A stretch of DNA of 64,000 bases from Pseudoips prasinana (GCA_951640165.1 OX621241.1:3916001-3980000); one strand, 5' to 3'; numbered from the stretch's first letter, positions 10,431 through 22,355 are shown. Numbers and translations: made by a program. The notes: generated from the sequence alone by a model not told the origin.

Positions 10431-10553
10431 CAGACGCCAGCACATCAAGCTACGCCAATCTGTGAAATTTCCCCAATTGAAACATTTATGATAAAGTTGA
10501 AAATCTATAAAATAAATTTGACGTATTGGGGTAGCTGGATGTGCTGGCGTCAG
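10431..10553. mobile_element. TA-flanked foldback MITE, copy 2
   Basis: Same ends as the copy at 9263 (CAGACGCCAGCACATC and its inverse with one change), flanked by TA at 10429-10430 and 10554-10555. Slightly shorter in the middle. Confidence 0.75.
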
Positions 10554-11031
10554 TACATTACTGAACATCATAAATACAGATATTATGTAATACGGCATCA
10601 AACCATGTCTCTAAGTTCGTCGGAATTTTATTATTTCTCTTGCTGGCCAACGCAATGGCAACGGAGAAAAACTATGCGGGACTTAATGGAGTGTACGGGC
10701 GAGTCCGAAATATAGGTGGTCTCATAATCTGATGGGACGAGGTAGCCCCGTACTTTACATGAAAGACACAATAGGGAAGAGAGCAGCAGGATCTTTATAT
10801 GCTGGTCTAGTCTTATATAGGCACGGCTACATTGAAGCTTTATATTTCCAATATAAGTTGACCTGTAGTTTTATGGAAATCCTATACAACGCGAGATCAG
10901 CTTATACTGGAAATGTATAGCTTGATGCGTAGGCGTGTGTACAAGGTGCTTTTCTTCCCAGAATAAATTTCCGACCCGTCCGAAGATTTGCAATCACATT
11001 CTCGCATGACGCTCAGTATCATCGAAAAATC
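10554..11031. other. no gene recognised
   Basis: Two short plus-strand frames (62 and 75 codons) lie here, the first starting in the MITE. Neither resembles a protein family I know, and I do not call them genes. Confidence 0.35.
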
Positions 11032-11130
11032 ACAGTAGCGATAAGACCGCCCTTTGTACCTAATTAATGTATGTTAATTTTAAGTTATGGTGTACAATAA
11101 AGAGTATTTTACTTTTACTTACTTTATTCA
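11032..11130 (+). mobile_element. LINE 3' end with (ctta)n-type tail
   Basis: 'gcgataagaccgccctttgt' then 'tggtgtacaataaagagtat' and a 'acttttacttacttta' tail. The same block occurs inverted in the 3' UTRs at 23661 and 27926. Confidence 0.55.
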
Positions 11131-11445
11131 ATCGGACGAATGGCTTTAACGTAGGGCGGCGGTAACCAAAATGTTCCTAATTACCGACCCTCTCATATAT
11201 AATGAAATGTAACAAGAGTCTTGTTTAACAGCTTTAATCGCTTCTGGAGATCAGCTTCATCAGACCTGAAAATAAGGTTGCCATCTCTAAAATACCACCA
11301 GGATAAGACCCGGATTTTGGAGTCCAAATCCTAGTTACGTCATAACCGTCCTGTGTCCCACTGCCAGTGCCAGTGTCCAGTGGTTCGTCGGTTGTCTACA
11401 CGGGCCACAATAGTCGCGCCCCGCCGTGCTGTCGCGTCGCTATAA
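11131..11445. other. no gene recognised
   Basis: GC content rises towards 11400 ('ccgccgtgctgtcgcgtcgc'). This may be upstream sequence of the Jockey-like fragment, but no reading frame confirms it. Confidence 0.35.
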
Positions 11446-11990
11446 ATGCAAACCGCTCCCGAAGTCTCCCCGTGGTACTTTGACTCTGCCACTCACCATC
11501 CAAGAAAATTGGTGGGACAGGCGGTCAATTACACCCCCATCCGACTCTCAATTAAGCACCGTCGTCCGAAGCACGTCATAGACGACCCGGACGACGAGAT
11601 CACCGTATATCTGGACCAGATCAAATCGATTAGAGACTCTCGCAACACTGCATAACCGATATTTCGTACTCGCCGGTCGAGAGTACGACCGCGAACGGGT
11701 CGCGACCACCAGCGTCCTCCATGACCCTTAGTTTGCATTCGATCTGATGAAACGCCCTTTCCGGACCTAAACCGGAAGTGAGGCCCGCGTCGCGTATTAA
11801 CGTAGAGCGAAAGTTGCACAAAACATCCCTAAAAACCATGATCTCTCGCCCTCTCCCCGCCAGTAACCGCCCAGAGTCGAGGTCCGAAAAACTCCCCGTA
11901 CGCCTCCTAACTAGGTCAAATGGGGGGAAACCCGGACGGAAGGCAACCCTGCCTGAAGATGATCTCCTGAAGAGATTACAACTGTTGACT
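11446..11990 (+). pseudogene. Jockey-like LINE, extreme C terminus and 3' UTR
   Basis: The frame 11446-11655 reads YFDSATHHPRKLVGQAVNYT and ends about 45 codons later. YFD-x-A-x-HP-x-x-LV is a C-terminal signature of Jockey-like reverse-transcriptase proteins. The 3' UTR that follows ('tagagcgaaagttgcac', 'ctctcgccctct', 'cgcccagagtcgagg') is the inverse of 47020-47310, a second copy of the same family on the other strand. Everything upstream of the last 60 codons is missing, so it is a 5'-truncated dead copy. Confidence 0.65.
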
Positions 11991-12454
11991 CTGTACTATT
12001 TTTCTTCTTGTCGTCAGTCTAAATTTTTTGAATCAAAATTCGAGCCCAATCAATTTTACAGAAACCATTTTCTATCTTGAACAAGCAGTAATAGTATTGT
12101 CGACAAGTCTATGGACGTGTTGTCGGAGTGAGCCGAACACTTGCAAAAAACAAATGCCTACCTATCAACGCGTGCTTATAAAAAATACATTCCTCGCGAA
12201 CAAGTCGATTGTCAAAGCTTTGTACGCCAATTACAGAGGAAAATAACGAAAAATATAACTGCTCTTTGTGCCATAACTAAGCAGAAGTACGAACAAAAAC
12301 ATTTCGCTGCATTCTGCGAAATATAATGGGCTAAATAAATTAGAGAGCTAAACTTAGCTGGAATAACAATGTCCCTCTAGTCGAGTATTAGCTGCGGTGG
12401 TCTAACTACGCTTGTAGGTAGGTACTTGTACTACAATTACAAGCGTGTAAGTAA
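11991..12454. other. no gene recognised
   Basis: A 72-codon and a 61-codon frame overlap here without family resemblance. No repeat recognised. Confidence 0.35.
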
Positions 12455-12862
12455 ATACTTGCCTTTCACGTTGCCGGTCGTGGGTTCGATTCCTACGTAG
12501 AGGGGCTAAGTCGCCGAACATCATGATGGTGATAGGCGTTCAAATAAAAAAAGGTTAAAAATGACTTGATCAATCGTTAAATCGGCTTCAACGTTGACAA
12601 TCGATTCCGGACCATTTATGACGTCACATGTGCTCATGGAAACCGATTTAACTATTGATTAAGTCATTTACCTTTATTTATTTGAACGCCGATCACTATC
12701 ACGATGTTCGGCGACTTAGCCGGTAGCCCCCCGGGATAGATATTAGTGTGTATGAGACTGATATACTACATTAGCTTTTTGGTTTCCATAGCATAATAGG
12801 TACAAGCTCCGCTAAGTTCAGATGGCCGTGTGTGAATAATCTCCCAGGATATTAGGTATAAT
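12455..12862 (+). mobile_element. SINE-A copy split by a hairpin MITE
   Basis: 5' part 'acttgcctttcacgttgccg' and 'gggttcgattccta' (to about 12503). 3' part from about 12733: 'gggatagatattagtgtg', 'gcatggccgtgtgtgaat'-type tail ending 'tcccaggatatta' at 12860. The foldback element 12504-12722 separates the two. Confidence 0.6.
12504..12722. mobile_element. foldback MITE inside SINE-A
   Basis: About 219 bp with arms of about 100 bp: GGCTAAGTCGCCGAACATC ... inverse ... GATGTTCGGCGACTTAGCC. Pairing continues inward ('ggcgttcaaataaa', 'aatgactt', 'taaatcgg'). The central loop lies around 12600-12640. No coding capacity. Target duplication not certain. Confidence 0.65.
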
Positions 12863-12884
12863 TTCCATTTTAACGATTAAGACA

Positions 12885-13040
12885 GACACGTCGCCATTTC
12901 GTGCCCCGTGTTCGATTCCTGCACAGGACAATTATTTTGCCTTTCACGTCGCAGGTCGTGGTTACGACTCAGGACAGATATTTGTGTGCATGAACAGTTT
13001 CAAATTGTCTGGTTGCAATTATCTCTATAAGTATGTGTTT
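12885..13040 (+). mobile_element. SINE-A fragments
   Basis: Two overlapping head/body pieces: 'gtgttcgattcctgcacagg' at 12910 and 'tttcacgtcgcaggtcgtgg' at 12943, followed by 'gacagatatttgtgtgcatg' and 'aattatctctataagtatg'. Confidence 0.5.
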
Positions 13041-13055
13041 TTAAAAAGAAAAGTT

Positions 13056-13380
13056 ATAATATAATAAAGTAAGATACTTCTATACCTATAATAAAATCGT
13101 AGGAAAGTCAAAACTGTACATTGAATATTTTTTTAAAAGGATACTTGGGGCGTGATCTACATTCGATATCGAAGCCAAAAATATAGATTTAGAATTTTTG
13201 TCTGTTTATCTGTTTGTCTGTATGTATGTCCGGGCTAAACTCAAAAAGTACTGCATGAATTTTCAAATTTTGCATGAATATTACTAAGAGGTTGGGTCAA
13301 CATATAGGCTACATATTATTACGCTATCACCTACGGGGGCGGAGCTATGATAATTTATAAAATTTTACGCGGGTAAAACC
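13056..13380 (+). mobile_element. Helitron-like repeat, inverse of 8006-8310
   Basis: 'gtcaaaactgtacattgaat', 'tatgtccgggctaaactc', 'tataggctacatatta' and 'cgcgggtaaaacc'. It stops 3 bp into the 'cgcggggcacagctagt' end, where an RTE-like scrap begins. Confidence 0.55.
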
Positions 13381-13600
13381 ATATCGTCCACTGTTGGACA
13401 TAGACCACCTCGAAAGGTATCCAGAACGTTGCCATTTGGAGAGTCTGCCGTAGTCACCGCGCGATGCCGTAGGCGACGGCAGGTAGGTGGTAGCTATATA
13501 GTACTCAGGTGGCTCTGCTGTCCATAGTCGCCTTTTACGGCATGTAATGGGGTGGTAATTGCTTCCCTGTTATTTTTTTAGAGCCGGGACCCACACGGCT
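13381..13600 (-). mobile_element. RTE-related 3' fragment and unassigned repeat
   Basis: 'cgtccactgttggacataga' is the inverse of the RTE terminal segment (compare 46024-46040). The remainder ('tcgccttttacggcatg', 'gagccgggacccacacggc') looks like a dispersed repeat of unknown type. Confidence 0.4.
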
Positions 13601-14224
13601 ATCAGATATTTCTAGATAATACTTGTGCATTTCCATTTACACTTTTACAATTCTAACTCGTATCAAACGATACTAATTTAGCTTTTTATGAACAAGATAG
13701 TATCGCGGCTCCGAGGGGAGGTCGGGGCTTAAATGGCAAACGAACATAATACTATAATACGGACCGTCGCGTCCGAAGTCTTCGCGCTGCTGTCCAATTT
13801 ATTTTATTGTTCTTATATCGCAGTGTTTCTCTTTACCCGCCGCCAATCGTAAAGATGGGATCTCATTTCTGATACTTATAAAGATACGTTTATTTTGACG
13901 TCCGAATAAATATACTATTTTATACGATCCAAGAAAATTGAGATTGCTAACAGGTTATGTAGCCAGAGCAAAGTATACTAGAAAATGTATTTTCTAGATT
14001 TTATTTTCAGACAGAAATTGTCGCAATGATCTCTTGGTAGGGAGTTCGAGGGCTTCCACTATACGAATGAAAAGAGCACTAAATCAGTGGTTTTATAGTA
14101 ATGTTATTTATAATTTAAAAGAATTCTTTCCGGATATGTTAAAGTTTATTTTATAGTTTCTAAAATTTTGACATGATTACTAAGATAGATGACATTATTA
14201 TTATTTTTATATTAGTAATTAATT
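13601..14224. other. no gene recognised
   Basis: AT-rich; no frame above 60 codons and no named repeat. Confidence 0.4.
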
Positions 14225-14395
14225 TATCATGAACAATGTATTAGAATATTGTAATTAATGTTAGCTGTACATGATTCCATAAAATTTCAAATGTCATTAT
14301 AGACAAAATATGTGAAACTGTAATTGTGATGGCTATAAAATCTTGTCTGTACCATATTTTGAGCGAAATAAAGATTTCTTACTTACTTCCTAGTA
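14225..14395 (+). mobile_element. LINE 3' end (family J), copy 1
   Basis: Shares 'tagacaaaatatg', 'aaactgtaatt', 'cttgtctgtaccatattttg' and 'cgaaataaagatt' with 34717-34822, then a 'cttacttac' tail. Read as the 3' UTR of one LINE family. Confidence 0.5.
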
Positions 14396-14604
14396 ATGTT
14401 CTTATACATGCTTCATAAAGAGTTTAATAAAATATATATTTCTTAGGAGCAGCATAAATTAGTATGCATTCATATATGTTCTTTAAAATAGTCCGATTTA
14501 ACACCGTATCTAGGACAAGTAGGTTGAGTTGAATTGACTAAAAGCTTGCATTAAAAAAACAATAGAAATAAATTTGGCTGTTTTCAGCTACTTAATAACG
14601 TAAT

Positions 14605-14770
14605 GCTGACTGCCCTGTTGTTCTAGCAGATAGGGACCCTGACTGCGAAGCTGGAGGTCGTGGGTTCAATCCAGACCTAGGACAAATCTTTGTGTGATGA
14701 GCATCATCGCTTGTTCCCTGTTGGGGTGTAATTTAGCTATAATATTTAGAAATATATAATTATGTTTATA
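14605..14770 (+). mobile_element. tRNA-headed SINE, SINE-B-like variant
   Basis: 'ctgactgcgaagctggaggt', B-box-like 'gggttcaatcc', 'aggacaaatctttgtgtgat', 'gtgtaatttagctataat'. Tail lost. Confidence 0.5.
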
Positions 14771-15363
14771 AGTTGTTTGCTAGACAACGGATAAACATAT
14801 TTACAAGATAATGCTTCTGAATTACTAATACTTCAATAACATAGATATATTATTTACCGATTCCATTACAATTTATTCACATTTTCAGATGCTGACATTT
14901 CCAGATAACCCGCCAATAGAAAATAAATATTTAATCGCCATTCCACTACACGTAGGTAGATATTACCCGTTTCTCCCTAGACAGTGGGAAAAATAAAAAA
15001 TGCATAACTATATCGTTAGATTTCCCGTAGTAGTCCCTTACCGCCTTTAGCCCTTCTGTCAATAGTATAAATAACCATCATAACGTAATGTAAATATGTT
15101 CGTAGGGAGCCGACGACAATCCTTTGTAAATAAGTGTGGATATCAAAGGATTCGTATGTAGTTTATGTGTGTAAATATCTGGAACGTGACCTCACGCCGC
15201 GATCCAAACCTAATTTTAATATAATAAAGTAGGCACACTCTCTTCCGCACATAAAAGCACAAGCAATTTTAACATGATATTTATTTTAAATATAATTATG
15301 TTTAGGTATATGTTTAGTTTTAAGTTTTCATTTTTGCTGTGCCCTACAGGGTCCATGATTGTA
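14771..15363. other. no gene recognised
   Basis: No supportable feature. Short frames only. Confidence 0.4.
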
Positions 15364-15493
15364 CAGACGCCAGCACATCCAGCTACCCCAATCTGTCTTC
15401 TTTTATAGATTTTCAACTTTATCATATGAGCATAAAGTTCACTTTCAATTGGGGAAATTTGACAGATTGAGTAGCTTGTTGTGCTGGCGTCTG
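15364..15493. mobile_element. TA-flanked foldback MITE, copy 3
   Basis: CAGACGCCAGCACATC ends in inverse orientation, TA at 15362-15363 and 15494-15495. Confidence 0.75.
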
Positions 15494-15984
15494 TACCTAG
15501 CCATAAGCATTATTACTCTGAATTGTATTATTGACATTGTGGACTGCAAATACAGATATGAATATGTATATATCGTTGCGATGTAAAATAAAAATAAAAC
15601 TATTTTTGTTATGGCTTTTCCCCTGTTTTAAAAGTTAACCAAGTCCTGTTAAGCTATTACCAGAAGTTCATCAAAGACCTAAAAATATATCAGTTTTACG
15701 ATTGATGAGTAAAATTGAATTTCCTACCGCCTAATTATAAAATACCTACGCCACGGCGTCGCTTAACTTGCTCTTGTTTATTTTTAAAATAGATTAACTA
15801 CGTCTTAATGGGCTTCGTTTTTATGTATCTAATCTAAATAATATTTTTACTTATAATAATTTTTACAGTTCGGTTTGTTAAAACATTTGATATAAAAACA
15901 AAGAGAATCCAATGCTGCTTCACTTATTATTTCACGCCAGTTCTGAACGAGTAATTTTTTAAATATCTGTTTGGACAGTACTTT
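15494..15984. other. no gene recognised
   Basis: AT-rich, no supported feature. Confidence 0.4.
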
Positions 15985-16090
15985 CTTTACTTACACAAAT
16001 TACATCCAGGCTCAGAACAACTATTTGTGTGTCACACAAATGGTTATCCGGCGCGGGGCTCGAAGCGGCGACACACGTGCAGTGTCTTCA
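15985..16090 (-). mobile_element. SINE-C fragment, minus strand
   Basis: Inverse of 'gcgccggataaccatttgtg', 'tagttgttctgagcctggat' and 'gtaatttgtgtaag'. Compare the fuller plus copy at 38444. Confidence 0.5.
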
Positions 16091-17055
16091 TTTCAGTTTT
16101 TATTTGGGTGCGTTCACTGATATAAAATGAAGCTAATAATGCATCTGCAGTATTTACTGTTCAGATTTAAAAGAATCTAATTTGATAACATACCAGGATG
16201 TAATGGATTTTCGTAAAATTTTCAGCACATTTGAAATAATGAGCAGAACCAATTTAGGTGAACAATTTTGTTGTTATATTGTAGTGGAATGTGGTAAGTA
16301 TAGTTTATTTACAAACTAATAACTAATCTGACATTGAAATATTTATTTAATTAATTGATAGAAAAACTAAATCTACGAAAAAGTATATACATAAATAAAT
16401 TTTGTAGTTAAAAGAAAACGCTCAATAGGATTCTTGCGATAGAGAAATATAGGCGATTAAAATTATCACTGGCTGATTTCGAAACAAACAATTTTTTAGG
16501 TTTATGACAATCATTTTCTCAAAAGATTACAAAATCACTTGCAGAGAAAATACAATAGAACTTTAAAGTTCTTACATGCTTTTTCATAATGGCACAGCGT
16601 ATTTATAATTTAATTTTATAACTTAGACTAATACAAAATATAAAAACAGGGTAATTAGAGATAATGCATTCAACAATAAGTAGTCCAATACGCATCGGTC
16701 ATAATCAGTAGTGCGTACGGAGATTTTAAAAGGTGTTTGTTAAGGTAGGTGATACAGTGGCAAAAACAAAACTTAGATCGTAATCATTATTCAAAATTTA
16801 AAGATTTTGTACTTATTTATTAATAGCTATATGGTTAGATTGTATTATATTAATACCATATTATATTATTCGTTATAATTATGAGCCGCAAACCAATCAC
16901 AGACTCGTAGCAATCAGTAGGGTATCTAATTTTGAAATTTGTGCCTGCATAAGATCCGAAAATTACTAAATATAAATATATTCTCATAGATTAAGTAAGT
17001 GTCTACACAGAATCACAGTGTCTACTTATTTATCTATTCTAGGAGTAGACGTTAT
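16091..17055. other. no gene recognised
   Basis: About 1 kb of AT-rich DNA without a reading frame or named repeat. Confidence 0.45.
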
Positions 17056-17296
17056 CTCTTCTGAAATAAAGTCTAGTAGGATGATGTCTTCCCGGCCGAA
17101 TTTCGGCCACGGCGGCCATTCTCAATGGAGATTGACCAATTGCGCAGGACATATTATATGGCACAAGTATGTGCGCAAACACAGGGGTACTTACTTTTCC
17201 ATCACTCTCATGATCCGATGGGCCGGCTAGCGACACGACCGGAAAGAGGTCAGGTACGGGACCGACAGCTTTACGTGCTCTCCGAGGCACGGGGGT
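17056..17296 (-). mobile_element. SINE-E, 3' part (separated from its head)
   Basis: Minus strand: 'gcctcggagagcacgtaaag', 'ctgtcggtcccgtacctgac', 'ctctttccggtcgtgtcgct', 'cttgtgccatataatatgtc', 'ggccgccgtggccgaaattc'. The same body follows a tRNA-like head at 36470 and 56335. Its own head is at 18400-18566, beyond the LINE. Confidence 0.65.
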
Positions 17297-18399
17297 TGTA
17301 ATAATAATAATAATAAATTCATTTATTTCAGGTAAAGTACACCCATTACAAGACATTAATAAATAAAAATTAAAAATTACATAATATGAATTAGAAATAA
17401 TAATAAAATTATACAATAGAAATAATAGTAAAATTAATATAAATACAATAAATTACATTAAATCCTTTTATCCGGCATTGGTACAGTAACATGCCTGCCG
17501 CAACAGTGCCTGATGAACGGACAGTCTAACCTTCCCGCAATCAAGCTCAAAATGGCGCTGGAACTGGCCCGCACTCGGCGCACCATGGACGCAGCGCGCT
17601 TGCGCATGGTCGCGTGAAAGCAGTCCATGTGCGCCTCTGCAAACATTCCCGAGGCGCTGCAGTATCGGGGCAGCCCCATCACCGCCCTGAACGCGTTATT
17701 ATATTGGACGCGGATGGCGTTGTAACTTTTATTAGTGTAGTTAGCCCACAGGCTGCACGTGTAGAGTGATGTACAGTATGCTCTAAACAGCGTCAATTTT
17801 ACTTCAGATGAACATCGTGCAAACCTGCGGGCCAACATATTAGCTCTGACAGACAACGCCCTCCGCTCCCGTTCGATATCAGCGTGATCGCCGAGGTCGG
17901 CAGTAAGGATATGTCCCAAATATTTATATTGTGTTACTCTCTCCAGAGGAACACCGTTCAGCCTAACCGGTGGTATGTTTTTAGGACATTTCGCTCTGCC
18001 GGTCTCGAAGGTCAGCCACTGACTCTTTTTCACATTGTATATTAATCCGTGGCCACAAGCATAATCCTCACATATCTGTATCAGCTTCCTAAGGCCACAA
18101 ATCGATGCACTTAATAGGACGGTATCATCGGCATAACTCAAGTTATTGACACATATGCCGTCTATACGGCAGCCGACATGTTGACTACTGAGCGCTACAA
18201 GTAGACCATTTATATATAAATTAAACAGGGTGGGAGATGTTAATCCACCCTGCCTAACGCCACACTCGAGCTGATATGGATCCGACATTGACCCCGCCCA
18301 TCTAACACTGTTGGACTGATGCGAATACCAGTACTGGAACACACTGATTAGTTCCTGTGGTAGTCCTATGTTCCTCAGCTTATTCCACAGCTGGCCATA
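17297..18399 (-). pseudogene. 5'-truncated LINE: reverse transcriptase C-terminal half
   Basis: Open on the minus strand from the truncation point near 18399 to 17458. The 17458-18342 stretch is 294 codons, and about 19 more in-frame codons lie upstream (LWNKLRNIGLPQELISVFQY). It carries GVRQGGLTSPTLFNLYING, the catalytic YADD, then KYLGHILTAD and a long conserved thumb (LARRFARCSSEVKLTLFRAY). Endonuclease and the first half of RT are gone, so no active enzyme can be made. The 3' UTR ends in (aat)n at 17297-17317. The sequence style suggests an L2/Daphne-like rather than Jockey clade; clade is uncertain. The remaining frame has no stops, so the insertion is not very old. Confidence 0.8.
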
Positions 18400-18566
18400 T
18401 ACTTAATAACGTAATACCGCTTAATAAACTTTCAGACTTTGGGCTGATACTGAGAAATTTCTTTTAACGGAAAAATCCCAAAATCACTTTTGCCCGACCC
18501 GGGATTTGAACCCAGGACCTCATTTTCTACGGTTGAACACGCTACTGCTGGACCAACGAGGCAGTG
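18400..18566 (-). mobile_element. SINE-E, 5' tRNA-like head
   Basis: Minus strand: 'cgttggtccagcagtagcgt', 'gaggtcctgggttcaaatcc' (B-box region) and 'ttctcagtatcagccc'. Same head as 56340-56400. Confidence 0.65.
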
Positions 18567-18965
18567 AAGTCTAGTATCCGTTACTTCAACTCATAGCTTG
18601 TGACTTAATGACGCATTGTCGTTTACGCCATTTAGCGCGAAATATGCATGTGTTTTTATAGGTCAAAGACTTATTGCACTACTTAGTACCAACCCTATAT
18701 TAAGTTTGTTCATAGTATCGCTCATATATGAAGTCAACATTTATTACGTGTGGCGTGTCACCAAGTGAATTTGTGAACTAAGCTCAAGTCGGGGCGTGCT
18801 TATGAACGATCGGCGCAACTTAGACGGCTTAATTATAGCTTCGAGTTCCTACTTCCGAGAGAATGATGGGGCTCTTGTGAGTATATATATAATAACACAT
18901 ATTGGATAGATTAACAGTATGTTGCTTAATATGTTCAAGGTACATAATTTAACTTAAGTGATAAA
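18567..18965. other. no gene recognised
   Basis: No supported feature. Confidence 0.4.
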
Positions 18966-19170
18966 AGCGGCCAAGTGCGTGTCGGACGCGCCCATGAAGG
19001 TTTCTGAAGCAGTAAGTATTGAGTTGATTGAATGAAAGGTAAATTGCGGTTTACGATTAATGACGTATTAAAAAAAAATACTTACTAGATCTGGTTCCCA
19101 CCAATTTTCGGTGGAAGTTTGCACCTGACCTGACCTGACCACTGCCCATACGATAAAGCAAAGCAAAAAA
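18966..19170 (+). repeat. dispersed 'gcggccaagtgcg' repeat and a 5S-SINE tail scrap
   Basis: 'gcggccaagtgcgtgtcgga', 'aattgcggtttacgatta' and 'attttcggtggaagtttgca' resemble a dispersed insect repeat I have seen often but cannot classify. 19138-19170 ('accactgcccatacgata') is the 3' end of a 5S-SINE. Confidence 0.4.
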
Positions 19171-20465
19171 GTTCTTAAGTTTCTTAGGTAGATCTATCTT
19201 AACATCAACTAAGTATAAACTAAGTATAAATATTACACAAAGTTAAGAACTAAGAATCTGTAGTGCTACGTTTTGTACGAAGTGCTACATCAACTATATA
19301 TTGCTACGATAATTAGGTACACATTGCAATGCAACATTAATTGTGAGCTGCTACGGTATACGTCAACTGCTATGTACTACGAAAAGTGCTACGGCCACAA
19401 CGAATTAAGATGGTGTTTAAGTATTACTACGGGTGTAAACTTTGAAGAACTACATGGATGAATTGTTATGCATAAACCGTAGTATTTGCAGGTTAGATAG
19501 CTCGCAATGACGTCAATTTAACTGTTCCGCTGTGAAGTGCACTATATTAATGCATGTAAGTTCATCCCCCTGGGAAATTAAGACGTGATGGTACCGTAAA
19601 TAACAATCCACCATCAAGATAAGGCTCATATGGTCTTACAATGTTACACAAATAAATACAATTTAGTATTTCCTTATTAATTTTCCCACATGCCCACCGC
19701 ATACAAATTGATAGAATAACCGAGACCTTAATTAATTGGCAACCAATATGTTTCAATACTCACGATGTGCTGCGTCCAATTATATAAAGAGGTCGCAATA
19801 TACAATATCGATACATTAAGTGACCTCAACATTATTATCAGTATGACTCAGGAATGCCTGCTATCTATTGTTTTTGATATGTGGGCAATTCCCAATTTTG
19901 AGATAGGCACAAGATAATTTTTTGACCTTAACGATCCGTAATAATAAAGGCTTGGGGTCAGTTTATTCTTGTTTATTTTTTAGAATTACATTTACAATTA
20001 GTCTAATTGGCAGTCAGTTCTCCACTGGTCTTCCCTTTCCACTTGTCAACTTAAATATACAGCCTTTTCATAGCTTAGCAAGGCACATATGCAAGTAAGT
20101 CACATAAAATATGTTGTAAGTGATCAGCGCCGCCCTGCCTTAGGGCTGTAAGTACGTTCCCGGTCATTCAGAACGATGACCCGGACTGGCAGGAGTCGAC
20201 AGTAGGGGAGGGCAATCTAGAGCCTCCTCAGGGTAGGTGTCCCGACCATCTGAGACATGGAGCAAAAAGGGGGCACTGAAACAGCATACCCGCGTTTCCG
20301 GGTCCCCTCCCACCAGAGAAATTCCACTTGTGGTGAGAAGAGCTGTGGCGGATTCAGGTGGCAGATAAAGTCAAACAATCCCTCAGAATTATCCCCGTGA
20401 TAAATGCACACATACAGACGCCACATCACTGTGCAATGCTAGAGGATCAAGGAACTACGATACTC
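19171..20465. other. no gene recognised
   Basis: Includes a stretch rich in TGCTAC (19264-19392) and a GC-richer patch at 20130-20430 with a 70-codon minus frame of no known family. Confidence 0.35.
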
Positions 20466-20640
20466 GCACAAGACAAATATTAATGCTCATGAACATGTCT
20501 CTTTGGCTTGGCTGGGTGTTTTCTGTGTATTGTATGTTTATATTTACATAAAAAAGTAAATAAGTATTTCTATCCGTGGTCTAGTATCCATAGTACAAGC
20601 CTAATTTTCTGCTAGATGGTCAAACTAAGCAACACGGCTA
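20466..20640 (+). mobile_element. decayed SINE-A/B fragment
   Basis: 'gacaaatattaatgctcatg', 'tggtctagtatccatagtac' and 'aagcctaattt' follow the SINE-A/B body plan with heavy change. Confidence 0.45.
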
Positions 20641-21269
20641 CATTAGAGGCGAGTGATCGCAGTACCTGTTGTCAAAGTCTTAAGTTTAATATTGGCTCTA
20701 AAAGGCCTTTCTAACCGTGAACGTAAATGACACCCGACTCCCCCGGCTAGGTTAGCCTATTATTCTGTGTCGGCAGTCCTAAAGAGTTATAGCCGCAAGC
20801 GAGTTAATACGTGGTTCAAAATTAACGAACTGTATGTATGTACATGTTTGCTACACAAAGATTTTTAGGAAATCGAACCTTTGACCTTCCCATTTACAAT
20901 AACAAAGTCTTCACAATAACTAAACCACAAATCGTCACTAGTCGCTAATCACTTGAGGGTTTCGTTATTCGCAACGCATCTGGGGAAAACTCTAGTACGT
21001 AATTCCACACTCACCAGATGACATGTCCGAAAGTTATTAAGTCTCGCAGCTGGCGCGGCGCGTGTGTAGCACTATAAACAACTGGAAATATTAATGTTTC
21101 GTACTATATTGACACAATAAGTGCGAGTGATCTCGTCGCACCAGTAGCCGTGTTCAGCGCGACTTGAATATCGGATAGCGGTGGAGGGTTGAAGCTTGAA
21201 GCTGTGTCCATGAACATACGATATTTTTATGTCATAGGGCGACAAACAGGGCCACCTGATGGCTTTTTT
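20641..21269. other. no gene recognised
   Basis: No supported feature. Confidence 0.35.
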
Positions 21270-21590
21270 TATATCAGAGGGCGACAAACGAGCAAGTGTG
21301 TCACCTGATGGTAAGTGCACTCGCAACACCAGAGGTGTCCAGGGTGCGTTGCCGGCCTTCAAAACCCTTTTCCCCCCATCCCGATGAGCTCTGGCGACCT
21401 TACTCACACGCAGAAACACAACATTAAAGTTTTTAATGTTATTATTAAGGAATGTCTTCTGTAAGGTGGAGGTACTTCCCCAGTGGGGCTGCTCTTTGAG
21501 CGCATGAACGCTGTGCCCGTAAACGTATGTGTAATAACGTACGTGTTATTTTCATTTATATAATACTAGCTGTGCCTCGCGGTTTTACTA
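21270..21590 (-). mobile_element. repeat also present in the palindrome arms
   Basis: 'gggcgacaaacgagcaag', 'gtcacctgatggtaagtgca', 'aatgtcttctgtaaggtgga', 'cgtatgtgtaataacgtacg' and 'actagctgtgcctcgcggtt' match the inner part of both palindrome arms (22975-23370 inverted, 24898-25260 direct). An older copy lying just outside. Confidence 0.55.
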
Positions 21591-22355
21591 AGCTTGTAGC
21601 TGTGTCCATGAACATACGATTTTTTCATATCATAGGGCAGGTAAGTAATGGAATCAGGCGTTACTTTGCAGAAATCCATAACAATCAAAATACAAAATCA
21701 ATATGTAGTGTTAATTCCGCTAATATGACTTATATGACATATCATAATTAAGCGTAATATCACAGTTTCAAAAAAAATGTCTCTTCAAACCGACCGTTAA
21801 TTATCTCCCCGAACTCAGATAATATCTTAAAGGTAAGCTTTCTAGCGCTGGTTACTCGCTGGCTCCTTACATTATTAAAGCCTACTTACTTCTTTAATTG
21901 ATTCACACCAGCTATTTTAAATACTTACAGTTCTTATCCATCCTAAGGTAGTCTGGAGAACATCATGTAAGACAAGATTGTGTTCAATATTTCTCTTTAA
22001 GAGTATAAAAAAAGGAGTATTTTATACCATTCTATCTATCTTACGGCCAAGAATATATACATATAACCAGCGAGTCTCTGACCGTTCGTGTTCATCTGTC
22101 TATGCACTTAGTGTTGTCAGGCTTGTGCTTGTTCAATTAATCCTGGATGTGCAGCCATAATGCGGTCATATTTAATTCATGATTAGCGTGGTACATACTT
22201 AATACTACGGTGGATACCTTTACAATAACTTTAATAGAACCATAGATACCCACTTACAAAATATGACTACCTACTACTATCTGGCTCAAATCACAAAATT
22301 ATGAAGAAATAGAAAAATTATTGAATGTGCCATCTTAACTTTTCTTACTATCTAA

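Noticed and set aside
21978..22160. Conserved 60-codon protein present in two identical copies (also 27426-27608)
   Set aside because: The identity follows from the palindrome. The frame has no family resemblance or coding signs.
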